Positions 21,080 through 32,471 of a DNA stretch of 64,000 nucleotides are shown one piece after another (the first letter of the stretch is position 1; each line of letters starts with the position of its first letter). Origin of the DNA: Symsagittifera roscoffensis (taxonomy: Eukaryota > Xenacoelomorpha > Acoela > Convolutidae). Location of the stretch: positions 41,368,759 through 41,432,758 of the forward strand of contig NC_087063.1 of assembly GCF_963678635.1 (NCBI RefSeq), written 5' to 3'. Position numbers and translations under genes: made by a program. The notes below the pieces were generated by a model. It searched no databases. It saw only the letters and a list, made by a program, of their open reading frames with translations, and was not told where the DNA came from.

Positions 21080-22835
21080 CGGCCTTGAGATTTGCTGACC
21101 TAGAGAGACTGCCCTCTAATAACACGATGGGACCAGTAAACGCAAGACTATTGCAGGACGTGAGGTTGAATCATGATGAAGGGAATCGAGAGAAGAAACC
21201 TGGAAGATTTTTGGTAACAAGGGCGCCGATCGGACAACATGTGAAGATGTTCAGGCAGTTGAGCTCACCCCCAGGTCATGTGAAAGATAGAATATACCCG
21301 AAAAAAGTGGGTCAAGATGGTGACGTCTAAAGGTACGGCGGATTGAAAGCGATAAAGAGAGATGAGACCATCTTTGCCGCGTACGACAAAGCAGAAATGA
21401 GGAAGGCCAAGATTATGATAGTAGCGATATCAGATTTCGTGTACACTTCTAAGTCTCTGTTTTGACCGGATGTCATAATGTTGGCAGCGGTCGACCTGGA
21501 ACTACTGCAAGCCGTATCTCTGGCCATAGGGGTACAAAGACAGACGGACATGAACCCAGTCACGATCGTGTTTGCTGGCATCAATGACCACTTACACAGT
21601 AGAGGTTTTCTGAGCAGACTCAGAGATCCTGCAATGGCAGGAAATGCAGTGTGGCCAGCGATAAAGGATATCCTGGAGTCAATGGGTGAAGTGGTGGATG
21701 CGACGAAGGAGGGGTCGTTCAACAAGGTGACACCGAGAGTAGTATTCGCGCTGTCTCCGGGGTATGCATGCCTCCCGGATGGATTGAAATTCGTGTATGC
21801 GATTGTGACCTTGCTTTCGGAAAGAAATATGACGTGATTATATCAACCTCAAATCGCATGATAGAGATGGAGAACCTGAGACCACTCAGGGCTGAACTAC
21901 CTGCGGTGTGGTCAGATATCTCGAACGCGATGAGAGGATTCAAGGACCATGCGCTGCACATGTTAGTGATGGATGAGTTGCTGGGGTTGGAACTGTCCAA
22001 CTTCAGTCGACAGCTCAAACTTAAACCAGGAATAGACGACGACCATCGAGTGGTCACAGCGATGTCAAACGACTTATGGTTCCGAGCAATGGAAGTAACA
22101 GGTGAAAGCGCGAGAAGGAAGAATTCACAGGAGACTAGAGCTCATTTGGAGGCTATGGTTTTGAGAACCAAACCGGAAGCCAACCAATGGTTACATCTAA
22201 GTCCTCGAGTAGCGGCATTGGGTGCAGATGTTTTTGAGCAAGACCCTATAATGATGAAGAAAATCCATGCCTACTTGTTGAAGGAGGTAAACCTAGCGGA
22301 AAATGCTGAGGAAAAGACGACTGACTTTGTGAACAGAATGTGCCAGATTACCTTGGAAACCTTCTGGACCCAGAAAGTGAGGGAGGAAGAAGGCTTTGAA
22401 CGAGCAGATAGCATGCTGGAAAGGCTGGGAGCCGGATGGACCGCGTCCTTCTTGGCTAAAGTTTACCCGAAAGTTTCTCATTGCTTGATAAAGGAATTCT
22501 TCCAAGAGGTAGTGGAAATATCGACTGAGGAGCTGCTAGCCTTGTTCGTGACGTTTGGAGCTGAGAGTTTCGTGAAGGGACCGGCGGTACTGCTCACCGA
22601 AGGAATTCAGAACCTGCGGTTAGATGGACTTCTAACGTTGATTGCGATCACTCACGGAAATTTGGGAGGACTAATGAAACTGACACGTTGTCCAGAGCAG
22701 ATGAAGGAAAGGGTGAGAAAATTGGATATGAAGAAAGCCACGGACTCGTGGAATAAGATAAAAGACATGAAGAAGACACACTCTTATCCAATATCTCCTA
22801 CAACAAAATCGCTTTGGAACGGGGGAAGATGAGAC
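21080..22835 (+). pseudogene. Accessory block 2 of the LTR element (second SGNH-like remnant plus helical domain)
   Basis: The part near 21480-21840 has a VTIVFAGINDHLHSRGFL segment recalling block III of an SGNH protein (GxND), followed by WPAIKDILESMGEV and VVFALSPGY. From about 21840 an alpha-helical region of about 330 residues follows (DVIISTSNRMIEMENLRPL; LHMLVMDELLGLELSNFSRQLKL; AAL..DVFEQDPIMMKKIHAYLL; ELLALFVTFGAESFVKGPAVLLTEG). It is well composed and clearly coding, but I recognise no family. It lies in several frames. Confidence 0.45.
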
Positions 22836-22922
22836 TATCGAGAGATAGAAGACACACTCTTATCCAATATCTCCTACAACAAAATCGCTTTGGAACGGGG
22901 GAAGATGAGACTATCGAGAGAG
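22771..22922 (+). repeat. 76-bp tandem duplication inside the accessory block
   Basis: Two near-identical head-to-tail copies (22771-22846 and 22847-22922), each starting AGAAGACACACTCTTATCC. Copies this similar point to a recent slippage or recombination event. Confidence 0.9.
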
Positions 22923-22934
22923 AGAGAATAAGAT

Positions 22935-25900
22935 GTGAGACGACATGTTGGGGGCATGCCCCTACTAACCGATCTGTGCTTGGGCATGAGGACTGATCCC
23001 TTAGCGTTGATCAGAGGAGCTACGGAGTTTGTGACAGTGATCTATGGACCAACAGTCACATTTGCGTTCCCTGATGTCAAGGTGGAGGCGTATAGGAGGT
23101 CGGTGCTGCACCTGAACCTCATATCAGCAGTGGACGGTAGTGCGCTGAACTGGTGTGAGCAGCACGTGTTGCGGGAGCTCATAAGTGAAGATCTGTTATT
23201 TGCGAAAATATCAGAGCCAGAAATGACGGTCATCAATTTTGACGATCACTTCCGTGATCGCCTGGGAGAAGTAGAAAGAGGACACATCGATGTTTTCCCG
23301 AAGCTTTGGAACCTGAGACCCTATGATAAAACGAATGGTGAGATAACCAGAGTGGCTCGTCTCACAGCAGCATATCACAAGGTGAGAGAATAGACGAAGG
23401 ATTGGGGTGATTACGAGAAGCTGCCGGAAGAAATCCCCGAATTCCCTCTGATAAGAAGGATGTTGCTCGGAGCAGTCTCCGTGGTACAAACTCCTAGGTT
23501 GAGAGCATTTGAAACCAATGAAAGGAAAATAGGGAATTTCGTTGGAACAATGGATCCCTACTTTGTAGGGAGAAACGCCGCCGTGTTACAGTACACACGA
23601 TTTGCCTATACGGATCAAGCGACTAGAAGGCGAATAAGCAACGCCGCGGCTCTCAAATCTGGAAGTTTTGACGAGGAATGCGCGGGATTAGGCTTAGCGC
23701 CTATGAAGATGAGAGGAAGGACCGAACTGACTGAGGCCTCCTTCATCCTGACTAGTGTGAAAACGGAATTGAAAGTAGGAGGAACACTGCAGGCGAGAAC
23801 CTTCCTAGCACCCTTCGGCTGCGAGGAAATCAAAGTGGTGCATGGAGAGGAGGAGGATGGATCAGCAGGCACACTGATCATACCGAAATTTCCGGAAGGA
23901 ACCGACAATGAGAAGCAAGGACCCTCGAGCTCAAAGAAGGACATGTCAGAAGGAGATGATGGACAGGGAGGAAACCGTCAAGCGGAAGAACCCATGCAAC
24001 AAGATGCAATTCAAGCTGGTGGGGAAGACGACAGGGCATCGACAGGAGGAGTATCCAGCCTGGATTTCAATATCTTCAGTGATCTTGAGAACAACGTGGA
24101 TACGTTGGAGACGACTGAGCCAGCGGATGAAGGCATTTCGACACTGGAGCCTCCGTCAGCTTTTATGGAAATGAAACGGAATTTGCCGGAGAGCAGCTCT
24201 CCTGGCATTTCAAGAAATAACGAACAGAGAATCCTCATGGAATCACCTAGAAGAAAAAGAATAGAGGGCTCGGCCAGAGTACCTTTCTTGGGAACGTTGC
24301 CCGAAGAAGAGTGGGAAGTACATCATCGAGACCATGAAAGTAGGACGGGATGCAGATTGGACAGAGTGGCGTTCATGGAAGAGGTCTGGACAGTGGTTCA
24401 GAGCTATGGGACACAGTCCATTTTGAAAACAGGTCTCAACCGACCACTGATGCGGGAAGTCCTTGATAAACTTGATGAGTGGGAAGGGAGATTGAGTGAG
24501 TTGTTGATTGACTCAGCCACTGATGAAAGTGAAGCGAACTCTCCCATCAAGATGACACCGCAGGATGGTAGAGGAGAGGTGGTGTATCTGTCAAGAACCA
24601 GGAGGGGGACTATGCGATCAAAATTGGTGATTGATAAGATCAATGAGATGAAGATGAAGTTAGGCAGCAAGGTGATGCCTCGGAGAGCAGGAAAGACGAA
24701 GGTGGATTCAGAGATATCAGTGAAAGCTGTCGATTCAGCGAAACGAAAACGAGTCGAAGAAGCCATGGATTTGGGACAAGGTGATTATCAATTACCTGGC
24801 ACGAACAGGATGTTAACCGATGTAGCGATGGTGCCACCCAGTCTAGAGAATACACGCTCTCATGGCAGTACCCTACGTAAGAACCGAATTACAACTGAGG
24901 TTCGCCTGGTGCATGATGGGATTAACTCGCGGGGAATATGACTCAGAAGAAAGGAAAAGGTCAAAAGAAGAGAAAGTTTTCCTTATGACGAACATGAGGG
25001 ATCTGATTACCCAAGAGGGAGCAGCAGTAGCCTGCGCGAAGCGGAGAGACGCTCTCTGTTTCATTCGATTCCTGATAGAGCAGCTTTCAGTACCAGCATT
25101 GAACACCTGTGCCAAGATGTTGAGGGAGGGCGATGAACGAGCAAAATCCTCACTCTTGCTAGCACTGCTGGAGATGCATCAAAGCAAGCCGATGAGGGTG
25201 AATATGAAAGAACCTGAGGAGTTAGAGCCCATGAGAAAGATAGACGAAATCAGGAGATTTTCAAACAAAGAACTGAGACTCACTAAAGAATCTATGGGGG
25301 CACTAACGAAGTCCAGTGAGTAATGTGGACCGATCAAGAAGACGTCATACAGCTACGTGTCCGGAATCATAGGGATAGCGTACAACCCTTTCCTGAGTGA
25401 AGACATACGCAATTGCTTTTTCGATTCCGAGCAGGCAGTGTTGCTAAGATTCTGGACATCGAGAATTGTAACAATTAAGAGCGCTAATAATCCACAGACC
25501 AAATTGGGACTGGTCTTGAAAGAAGAGGTGACTGCACCTTCCGTACCAAAATCCGACAAAAGAGTGGAATTTGGGTTGGGATTCTCAGATGAACTACTAA
25601 GAACGAACTTGATGGTAGTTTGGGAACTGATGAGACCATCATGGTGTCGTAGTCCCAATGCTGACTCGATATTACGGGCGACACAAGACGTGCAGAGGGA
25701 GGTGAATGCAGATTGTAACCTGCGTGACCTGAACATCATATATAATGTGATGATAACAGCCTCTAGGAGCAACGGGGAAGACAAAGTAGAGTTGCCTGAC
25801 TGGGGACCAGAAGACTGGGTTAAACCTGGCAGCTGTCTGGCGGAAATCTGTGGACTGGAAGGTCACGTGTTTGGAGGTCTGGATTGTGTAAAAACCCTAG

Positions 25901-27180
25901 AGAGACAACACAAGCAATTGACGATATTGTTTGGGAATGTCGTGATGAAAGCAAGAACGGAAACGGAACTGATCGCAGATTGCCATGGAGGAACCGAGGT
26001 GAATCTAGTGACTGCACTAGGATTCTACAGCATGTTTGGTTCTTTAGAGTCACTATTGAATCTAGAGCAGAAACATGAGATGGTCACAGCCATCAGTGTA
26101 GAAGTGTTCCCAGGCAAAAGTACATAGGAAAATGGAGGGAAGCGATCGAGACTGAAATGAACATCAGACATAGTGAGTCCTAATGTAGACCATCAGGAGC
26201 ACGATACCTGGTGGGATTGACATTGGCTCCAATGTGCAAGAGCAGATACCCGGTGCGTTTCGTAGCTGTGGATGTAAAGAGTACGAGAACGATCGTGGAT
26301 CAAGCCTTCTCAGTACCAAAGGGTGTGAGACTAACGAGAATGTCCAAAAAATCTTACGAGTTGCTATGTAAAATGTTCTCAGCAGTTCCAGAGAGAACAA
26401 AGGAGGAGTTGGAATTGATACTGGGAAGGAAGTTCTTGGGATACGTGAGTGGGAACTTCCTTCCCAGTGATTTTGAAAGACAGAAACAGAGAGTATCAAC
26501 CGTTACGGATTACAATACAGTAGACGAGAATGATGAAGTCCACCGAGTGATGATGGAGGTGGAACCATTACTGGAAGCTTCGGGAAAGCGTAATTGGAGG
26601 AGCATCATGTTGACACATGACAAGTTTCCCTGCCACTGCCTGCTGCAGACCTGGTGGTATCCCAAGCGTAGTAATCTGGTGTTGATCTGGGACTCTGGAG
26701 AGCTGCTCTCCATGGGTTTACCAGACTAATCACGGCCCATAACGATAGTGATAGTGGTAGTTATGATGGCGATACGATGGCTGGAGGCTCATGTGAGAGA
26801 AAACAATAGACAGGAGGCACCGACGAGAGAACAGTTGCAGAAGTTGGATTGTCTAAAAGATTTAGATCTTTTTGAGACAATGTGCAAAATTCTAATCATT
26901 CCGATGGAAGTGAAAAAGATTTGGGCGAGAAGACGATTGATGCCATGGTTCAGAGCTAACATGACTGCATGATTGTACGAATATGCGAAAAAGCATATGT
27001 CGAAGCACGGCAGAGTGTACAGTGGATATCAGCTGGACATTGGAGCAGGAGCTTTCAAGCGAGCTTTCGTGATTCATCGGAATGCAGTGACCACCGCTGT
27101 AAAGAGGATTTCCAGGACGAGTGAACGTAGTGGAAAGGAGAAGGAAGAGATGTTGAAGGAAGATTTGGAGAGAATCTAAC
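22935..27180 (+). pseudogene. Accessory block 3 of the LTR element, unrecognised coding sequence
   Basis: About 4.2 kb of mostly open + strand sequence in several frames. Its codon character matches the rest of the element (purine-rich coding strand, many Glu, Lys and Arg). A central disordered, acidic part (about 23880-24200, Ser/Glu/Asp-rich) is flanked by better-ordered parts. Examples are RRSVLHLNLISAVDGSALNWCEQHVL at about 23090, LCFIRFLIEQLSVPALNTCAKML at about 25055 and LLRFWTSRIVTIKSANNPQTKLGL at about 25440. I see no transmembrane segments, signal peptide or fusion-peptide pattern, so it does not look like an envelope protein. No function is proposed. Confidence 0.5.
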
Positions 27181-28162
27181 GTGGATCCCCTACCTTGTTG
27201 CAAACAGAGGGTAGAAGAGCAGAAGTGTTGGAGGACTGCTTCCAACAGCGTCAGGATAGCTAACGATGTATTGCAAGACACAGAAGCTGAGAGTGCAGAG
27301 TCAGTGTCACAAGAGGAAGAGATAGAACATTGACAAACGGTCGAAAGAACAAGAGGCAAAAAGAAGGAAAATTAGAAGAATTTAGAAGTTTTAGAACTTC
27401 TAAACGACAAAAAGAAGAGAAACAAAGTAGTGACGAAAAAGAAGAAGTTAAAACTCGGAATTGGTTTATGTGTGTGAAAAAACTCAAGTGAGAAACTAAG
27501 CAACCAAGTTGTAATTGAAAACTGAAACATTTAGTTGATCTTTGAACATTAAAGAATTTGTTGCATTTATAAATTTGCATTTTGATTTTAGTTAGTGGCT
27601 TTAGAGACACTTACTTACTATTTATTTAGAAAGGCTTGAGTAAAGAGTATATTTAAATATTCCAGCCTGCATAACTGTTTTTAATCAACTAGGAGAACTG
27701 ATCACTTTGTGGTGATATGAAAGGCTTGGGTAATCTCTCGAAGAAGGAGATTGTTTCATTGTTCTTTCTAACCTCAGAACTTCTTAGTTTTAATATTCAG
27801 GACAATAACAAGCAAGATTTCCGAAGGGAAGGAGCTTAGTAGGATAATTTTAGCTTGTTGGTTGGCAGGACTGTCCTGCAAACCAACATCTTTTAAAAAT
27901 CTAGGAGAAAAAGTTTTTAGTCAGGACATTGACATTGGAAGTCAGAAAAGCCTTTTTTTTTATCTAAGGTCATATCCTCAATGTGCAGATTAATGAAGAA
28001 ATTTGAAGGCTATAGTGATGTAGTATGATGCCATTTATATTCTGCAGTGAGTTGATGTGACGCGGATAAAAGTGATTTCGTGCATTTTGTAAATTCTGTT
28101 CGATGACACTGTGCCTATTTTACGAACATTGCGAGATTCAATGAGGACATTGACCGGACTGT
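27181..28162 (+). other. 3' untranslated region of the LTR element
   Basis: AT-rich sequence of about 1 kb between the last accessory coding stretch and the polypurine tract. No gene is seen. Confidence 0.55.
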
Positions 28163-28172
28163 CCGGGGAGTA
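28163..28172 (+). other. Candidate polypurine tract
   Basis: CCGGGGAGTA lies directly before the 3' LTR, where plus-strand priming would occur. It is short and only partly purine. Confidence 0.45.
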
Positions 28173-29082
28173 TGTGACATTCGACCAGAATGGATCAAAA
28201 TGCAGATTCAACGGATTCGAAATTTTAGCAGCTAACCTTCCGAATTGGCGATTTTAAGAGGTTAACAACGTTATTGGGACGAATAGTCAAGCGGTGAAGG
28301 CTCGAATATTTTGGTGTTTCAAAATTTTAAATTTTCGAAGTATGACGTCATATTTCTGAGAAACGTCAGAAACGGCCATTTTGGCAGAAAACTGAAATGA
28401 AACACAACAACATTAGTTGCGATAGCGATAACAATGAGAATTGTGATTGAAAGACAACAACAGATTGCAGAAGTAGCAGAGACCGTTCCGAGTTGCAACT
28501 ATTGTGTCGCTACAATAGTTGCAAGGCCGTTGCGAACAACGGTGAAGGGCGGAAGACAGCCTTCCGGAAGGAAGCTAAGAGTCTTATTTCCCCGGATTCA
28601 AGAATCCGGAAGGGTCTCGGGACTGGAACTTTTATTATCTTATATAAATTTTTAGCTTCCCTATTATGTCTTGAATTGAATTTAATTAACATCTGAATTC
28701 ATTCTGCTAAGATGAGAAGCTAGGAGTTGGGGGAAAGGGTTGATCCATCTTCGATGGAGATGATGATTTTTATCTACTGAACAAAAACAATAATAATTCA
28801 ATAAAAAGTAGTAGCCCCGTTTTTAGGAGTGACTTCGTGGTCTGGGGATACGGAGACCCAGCCATGAGCTCACTATTTCTGCATGTAATCTAGTTAATTT
28901 GAGTGTTTTGACCGAAGCCGAAAGCAGTAACATTTTGTCGACCCGATGTTAGAAAGACCACCGAAAGTACTGGCTTGGTAGAGACGGTGAAAAGCATGTA
29001 GAGCTCTGTTTAGACGTTAGCCAGTCGTCTTAGAACCTAGCTTTATTTTCCGTCGATTTGTATCTTCCGAGCGAATGTTACA
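28173..29082 (+). repeat. 3' LTR
   Basis: Begins TGTGACATTCG and ends CGAATGTTACA. It is collinear with 5181-6091, with roughly 35-40 differences by eye over 910 bp. TATATAAA is at 28641-28648 and AATAAA at 28800-28805. The bases after it (ACTG) match those at the start of the 5' LTR. Confidence 0.93.
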
Positions 29083-29394
29083 ACTGAGGGTTCACTCTGG
29101 TTCAGCTCGAATAAAAGCATCATAGTAACCGAGGTACTATCATAAAAGCATCATAAAAATATAGGAGTTTTTGCATGCTAACGCAATTTTTCAGGAGGTA
29201 AAAACCATAATAGGCGTCTAGTTTGTCAATGACATCCGAGATTTTTTCAAGCTCCTTATTTTTTTTGGTCGAGCAATTCTTTTCGGCAAAGTTCGCCGAT
29301 TGGAGATCCTAAAATGAGGAGTTCTTCTTTTGTTTTTAATTTTGTTTTGGGGCATATTTTTCGAAATTGTGTTAAAATTGAATTATACTGTGTA

Positions 29395-30273
29395 CTAGTA
29401 GTCGGTCCAAAAAAAACAAAGTTCGCATTTCTCAGTGTTTAAGCTCAGGCCGTAAATTTGGTCCCGGAGTACTACCTTATAGTCGTCGGCTAAATTCCCA
29501 TCATCTAAATACCAGATGTTAATTTTCGACTCCAACTGTTTGACTAGTGTAAGAATTGTTTCCGCAAAAATGGGTGGGGCTTCAGGGTCACCTTGCTGAG
29601 TTCCGTCTTCTGACATTATGACAGAGCTTCCGTAAAAAAGGTAACTAGGTTTACCATACGCGCAATGGGTGTAATTATACAATTCGGGGCGATTTGAATA
29701 AACATGATTCAGCATTGTTTCTCTGTTTAAAGAGTTAAAGGCATTCTTAAAATCTAGTTTTAAAAGAGCAGTGCATTTTGGATTGTCGTCGCTTTCAATT
29801 AGGTTTCGAAACGAGTGCGCAGCTATTTTTGCTCCTCGTTTGGTACCGCATCCTACCTGTACGTTTCCGAAAAAATTTTGTCCCTCGGAGAGGGCCTTGC
29901 TTCCAGCGCATTTAGACGTGATACGTCTCAGCGTGTTGCCTATGGCAATCGGTCGCAACCCTTCGTCTATCTTTATGAGGGCGATAAGCTTTGCGCCAAA
30001 AAAGAAAGGTCTTAGTGGTTCGGGTATTTTGCCATCTCCAATGAGGTTTATCAGCTTAGTAAGCGATTTCAGAAAATTAAGTCCAGCACTGCCATTCGAC
30101 TTACTAACAAGATCTTTAAAAATTTGAGGAACTATTTTATCAGGACCTGCTGCTGATCCGTTTGGAAAGGACATTATCGCTTTGTATAGGTCCAAATCGG
30201 TTACGAAAAAACTATCCAAATTTTCTGGATTTGGAGCTGCAAATTTGGCTCGCTGCGGGTGCTTAGACAACAA
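29395..30273 (-). pseudogene. Family A reverse transcriptase, copy 2
   Basis: An open stretch of 292 codons carries SAAGPDKIVPQIFKDL, FFGAKLIALIKIDEGLRPIAIG, LKLDFKNAFNSLNRETML, YLFYGSSVIMSEDGTQQGDPEAPP and the catalytic IWYLDDGNLADD. The palm (FKNAFNSLNRE) is complete here, unlike copy 1. The frame is lost near 29400, and the element is cut off before its nuclease domain, so no active protein is expected. Confidence 0.85.
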
Positions 30274-30681
30274 TTTTTGATAGTAATCAGTTGAAAAAGG
30301 AGCTATTTTGCCATCCGAAGCAGCAAGCCTTATTCCTCACTTTACATTTCCTTCATCGAGCTTACTACTTATTAACTTTATTCTCTGCTCGAGTTCACTC
30401 AGAGGCGGGCTTGAAACTTGGGGATGGGGTTTTGGAAGTGACACGTCATTTGCTCGAATTTTTTTATTTATCAAAATGCTCATGCTTGTGGTCTGTTTGC
30501 GTCCACTTCTTTTCGGTTGCTCCTAAATAAACAAGAACGACGTTAAAAAAATAAGCCATTTTGTAACATCTACATTGTAGACGATGTCATTTATTTTGTC
30601 CGACAGACTTTCCGCCAAGGGAACACGCGAGTCTTTTGGTACTCTCTTGAGTACTCGGACATTTGAGATGGCTGTATTAAC

Positions 30682-30906
30682 CTAATTGTCTAGCACTAAA
30701 TCATTACCTATTGTTGCTTTATTAACAGATTTTACATCAACGCATAAAGGACACTGAAACCATTGGGTATTCTTAGAGTCGCTAAGAGAAATATTTACAC
30801 AACTGATATGATACCAACTAGAACAACAATCACATCTAATCCAATATATCAGTCCTGAAGGTTTTAAGCAATCTTTGCTTGTACACTCTTTGTTGTTTTT
30901 CCTCAT
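30682..30906 (-). pseudogene. Family A PHD-like finger, copy 2
   Basis: A 74-codon stretch from ATG at 30906 has the full set of zinc ligands: CTSKDC, CDCCSSWYHISC and WFQCPLC. That is the Cys4-His-Cys3 order of PHD fingers. It is separated from the RT stretch by about 400 nt holding the linker with stops. The conserved spacing to the RT in both copies shows it belongs to the element. Confidence 0.75.
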
Positions 30907-31231
30907 CTTGACGCAGCATAAAGGTAAATAAAAGGATTTTGACTGGACTTTAGGGGACTGAACTAACCCATGATAAGCGGTTAATGGGAATTTTACAAAT
31001 CAGCAAATAAAAAAAAGACAACTAATTTAATTTAAATTTTCAAATCTAATAATAAAAATCAAAAACAAGGAACAATCTCACCCGAGCTCAGTAGGTCCAG
31101 CGGCGCACCACCAGACTCCTCAAGCCAGTTCCAGTTCCCCACCTCCCCACAGAAAGCCACTTGACAGACCTGTCTCTAAAATCCCTCAGAGGGCGCTCCA
31201 CATACAGGCACAAACATCAAAGATAACAAAT

Positions 31232-31267
31232 CTATTTAATAAGTTTATCACAACAATTAGGCTAAAA
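31232..31267 (-). other. Putative spliced-leader sequence at the 5' end of family A copy 2
   Basis: Reads on the minus strand as 36 nt starting TTTTAGCCTAATTG and ending TATTAAATAG. It differs at one position from the leader at 38374-38339, although the elements behind the two leaders are unrelated. The flank beyond 31267 differs from the flanks of the other two copies. Confidence 0.65.
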
Positions 31268-31284
31268 GAGCAAATGGCTTTGTA

Positions 31285-31382
31285 ATCGCTTCTTCTCCTA
31301 TTTCAGGATAGGACAGCTCTACTCGCGTTTGATATCGCTTCTTCTCCTATTTCAGGATAGGACAGCTCTGCTTGCGTTTGAT
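31285..31382. repeat. 49-bp tandem duplication
   Basis: Two adjacent copies of a unit starting ATCGCTTCTTCTCCTATTTC and ending GCGTTTGAT, at 31285-31333 and 31334-31382, with about two differences. Confidence 0.9.
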
Positions 31383-32399
31383 TTATATCTGGTAATTGCG
31401 AATAGCAATTTCCCGCTGCTTTTTCAAGTACTTTCCCGCGATTTTAAATCGGTTGTTCTGATCTTGTTTTTCTGAGATTTTCAGTTTTGCGAATTTTTGA
31501 AGTACGGCGAGAATTGAAAAATAAAATTATATTTTCTCATGGCGTGATTAAATCGTTCGAAAGTGTGTAAATGCTTCTAGGGCCTCAGTTGCGCACGGTC
31601 GTATCTAAACGAGGCGGCCCTCCGTATAATTTGTTTTTTTTTTTTGAAAATTGGCATGTTTTCTTGTGTAAGTTTTTCTGAATCAATTATCCTTTCCCCC
31701 TTTGGAATTACTCAAAACTGATTTTTTAACATGATGCAGCTTTGCTGCTGTTTAAGCTACACCAAATGATTCATTCAGAATTCTGATCAAAATCGCTGAT
31801 TTTGAATTCTTCACTATACAAAATTTCCCCAAATCAGAATTATCAACTAACTTCCGCCAAAGTTTTTTCCGACTCTTCGATAAAGGAATGAGATGTTTTC
31901 TTGAGAGCTGTGAACGCATAATTTGTTTGCAGTTTTAAAGAGTCGATGAACGTAGCTTAGACTCTTTATAGGTGGCGATGATTTTTTTCCGTTTTTGAGG
32001 AAAAGTTGTTAAAAATTTTCACGTTCAAATTTTTAGTTCGCTGTTTATACAAGCAAAGCTTGCGTTAAAATATGAACTCTTTTCTTCAACCTAATTCGCA
32101 AATGTTGTTGCGACGCAAATATTGCTGCGACAAAATGTTCATTTTGAAAGTTCTCATTTTGATCAATAACCAGCTATTAAGTACAGCCGTTGCTAAGGAT
32201 ATTAGCACAGACTATCATGGAACTTAGCTTCAAGGTAATAGCAATTTAGCTTCAAGGTATCAATGATCTGTAGCGTAGAGGTAGGGAAGGAGACACGCAA
32301 CAAAATAAGAGAGTTCGAACCTGGGCAGGGTCGGATGTTTTAATGAACTTTTTCGTATACTAGTTAAAATGTGTCCGCTCTATAAATTGAGGCATATTT
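31383..32399. other. AT-rich stretch without a recognisable gene
   Basis: No coding signal. TTAGCTTCAAGGTA occurs twice (about 32224 and 32246), and a tRNA-like segment lies at 32265-32340. Confidence 0.5.
32265..32340 (+). repeat. tRNA-like segment (SINE head or tRNA pseudogene)
   Basis: A good box A (TAGCGTAGAGG, 32271-32281) and box B (AGTTCGAACCT, 32312-32322) stand at tRNA-like spacing. I cannot fold convincing acceptor and anticodon stems, so a working tRNA is unlikely. A tRNA-derived SINE head or dead tRNA copy is more likely. Confidence 0.4.
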
Positions 32400-32471
32400 T
32401 TATTATTATTATGATTATTATTATGGATTCAGCTATTAGAGCTTGGGTGTTTCCACCCTTAAGTTTTAGCG

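Larger units (their letters stand above)
5181..29082 (+). mobile_element. Giant Ty3/Gypsy-type LTR retrotransposon, 23.9 kb, broken
   Basis: Two direct repeats of about 910 bp bound a 22-kb internal region on the + strand. The order of parts is a 3-kb leader with a repeated 14-nt motif, gag with zinc knuckles, protease, RT, RNase H, integrase, a macro-domain protein, a coiled-coil protein, an SGNH-esterase-like protein, and a long accessory block, then a 1-kb 3' tail. Protease-RT-RNase H-integrase order with a YVDD RT places it in Ty3/Gypsy. The internal region is several times the usual 4-6 kb. By eye the LTRs differ at roughly 4% of positions, so the insertion is not ancient. The element is broken, with on the order of ten interruptions over the coding part. 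A possible 4-bp target duplication (ACTG) is seen at its edges. Confidence 0.88.
29083..31267 (-). mobile_element. Family A non-LTR retrotransposon copy 2, 3'-truncated
   Basis: Runs from the leader at 31267 down to about 29158 and aligns closely with 1212-3280 on the + strand. It carries the PHD-like finger, linker and RT but not the nuclease part. From 29157 to 29083 the sequence departs from copy 1 and holds two copies of an AAGCATCATAGTAACC-like motif related to the 45-bp repeat. The LTR element begins immediately beyond. This copy is better preserved than copy 1, so it shows what that one has lost. Confidence 0.85.

Noticed and set aside
21480-27180. Envelope gene of the LTR element
   Set aside because: No signal peptide, no transmembrane helix and no fusion or Cys-rich pattern were seen in the accessory block.
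1212-31267. One giant DNA transposon with the two inverted family A copies as its terminal repeats
   Set aside because: Each copy is a retrotransposon with its own polarity and 5' leader, and the LTR pair gives sufficient boundaries.
32265-32340. Functional tRNA gene
   Set aside because: Boxes A and B are good, but I cannot pair acceptor and anticodon stems.
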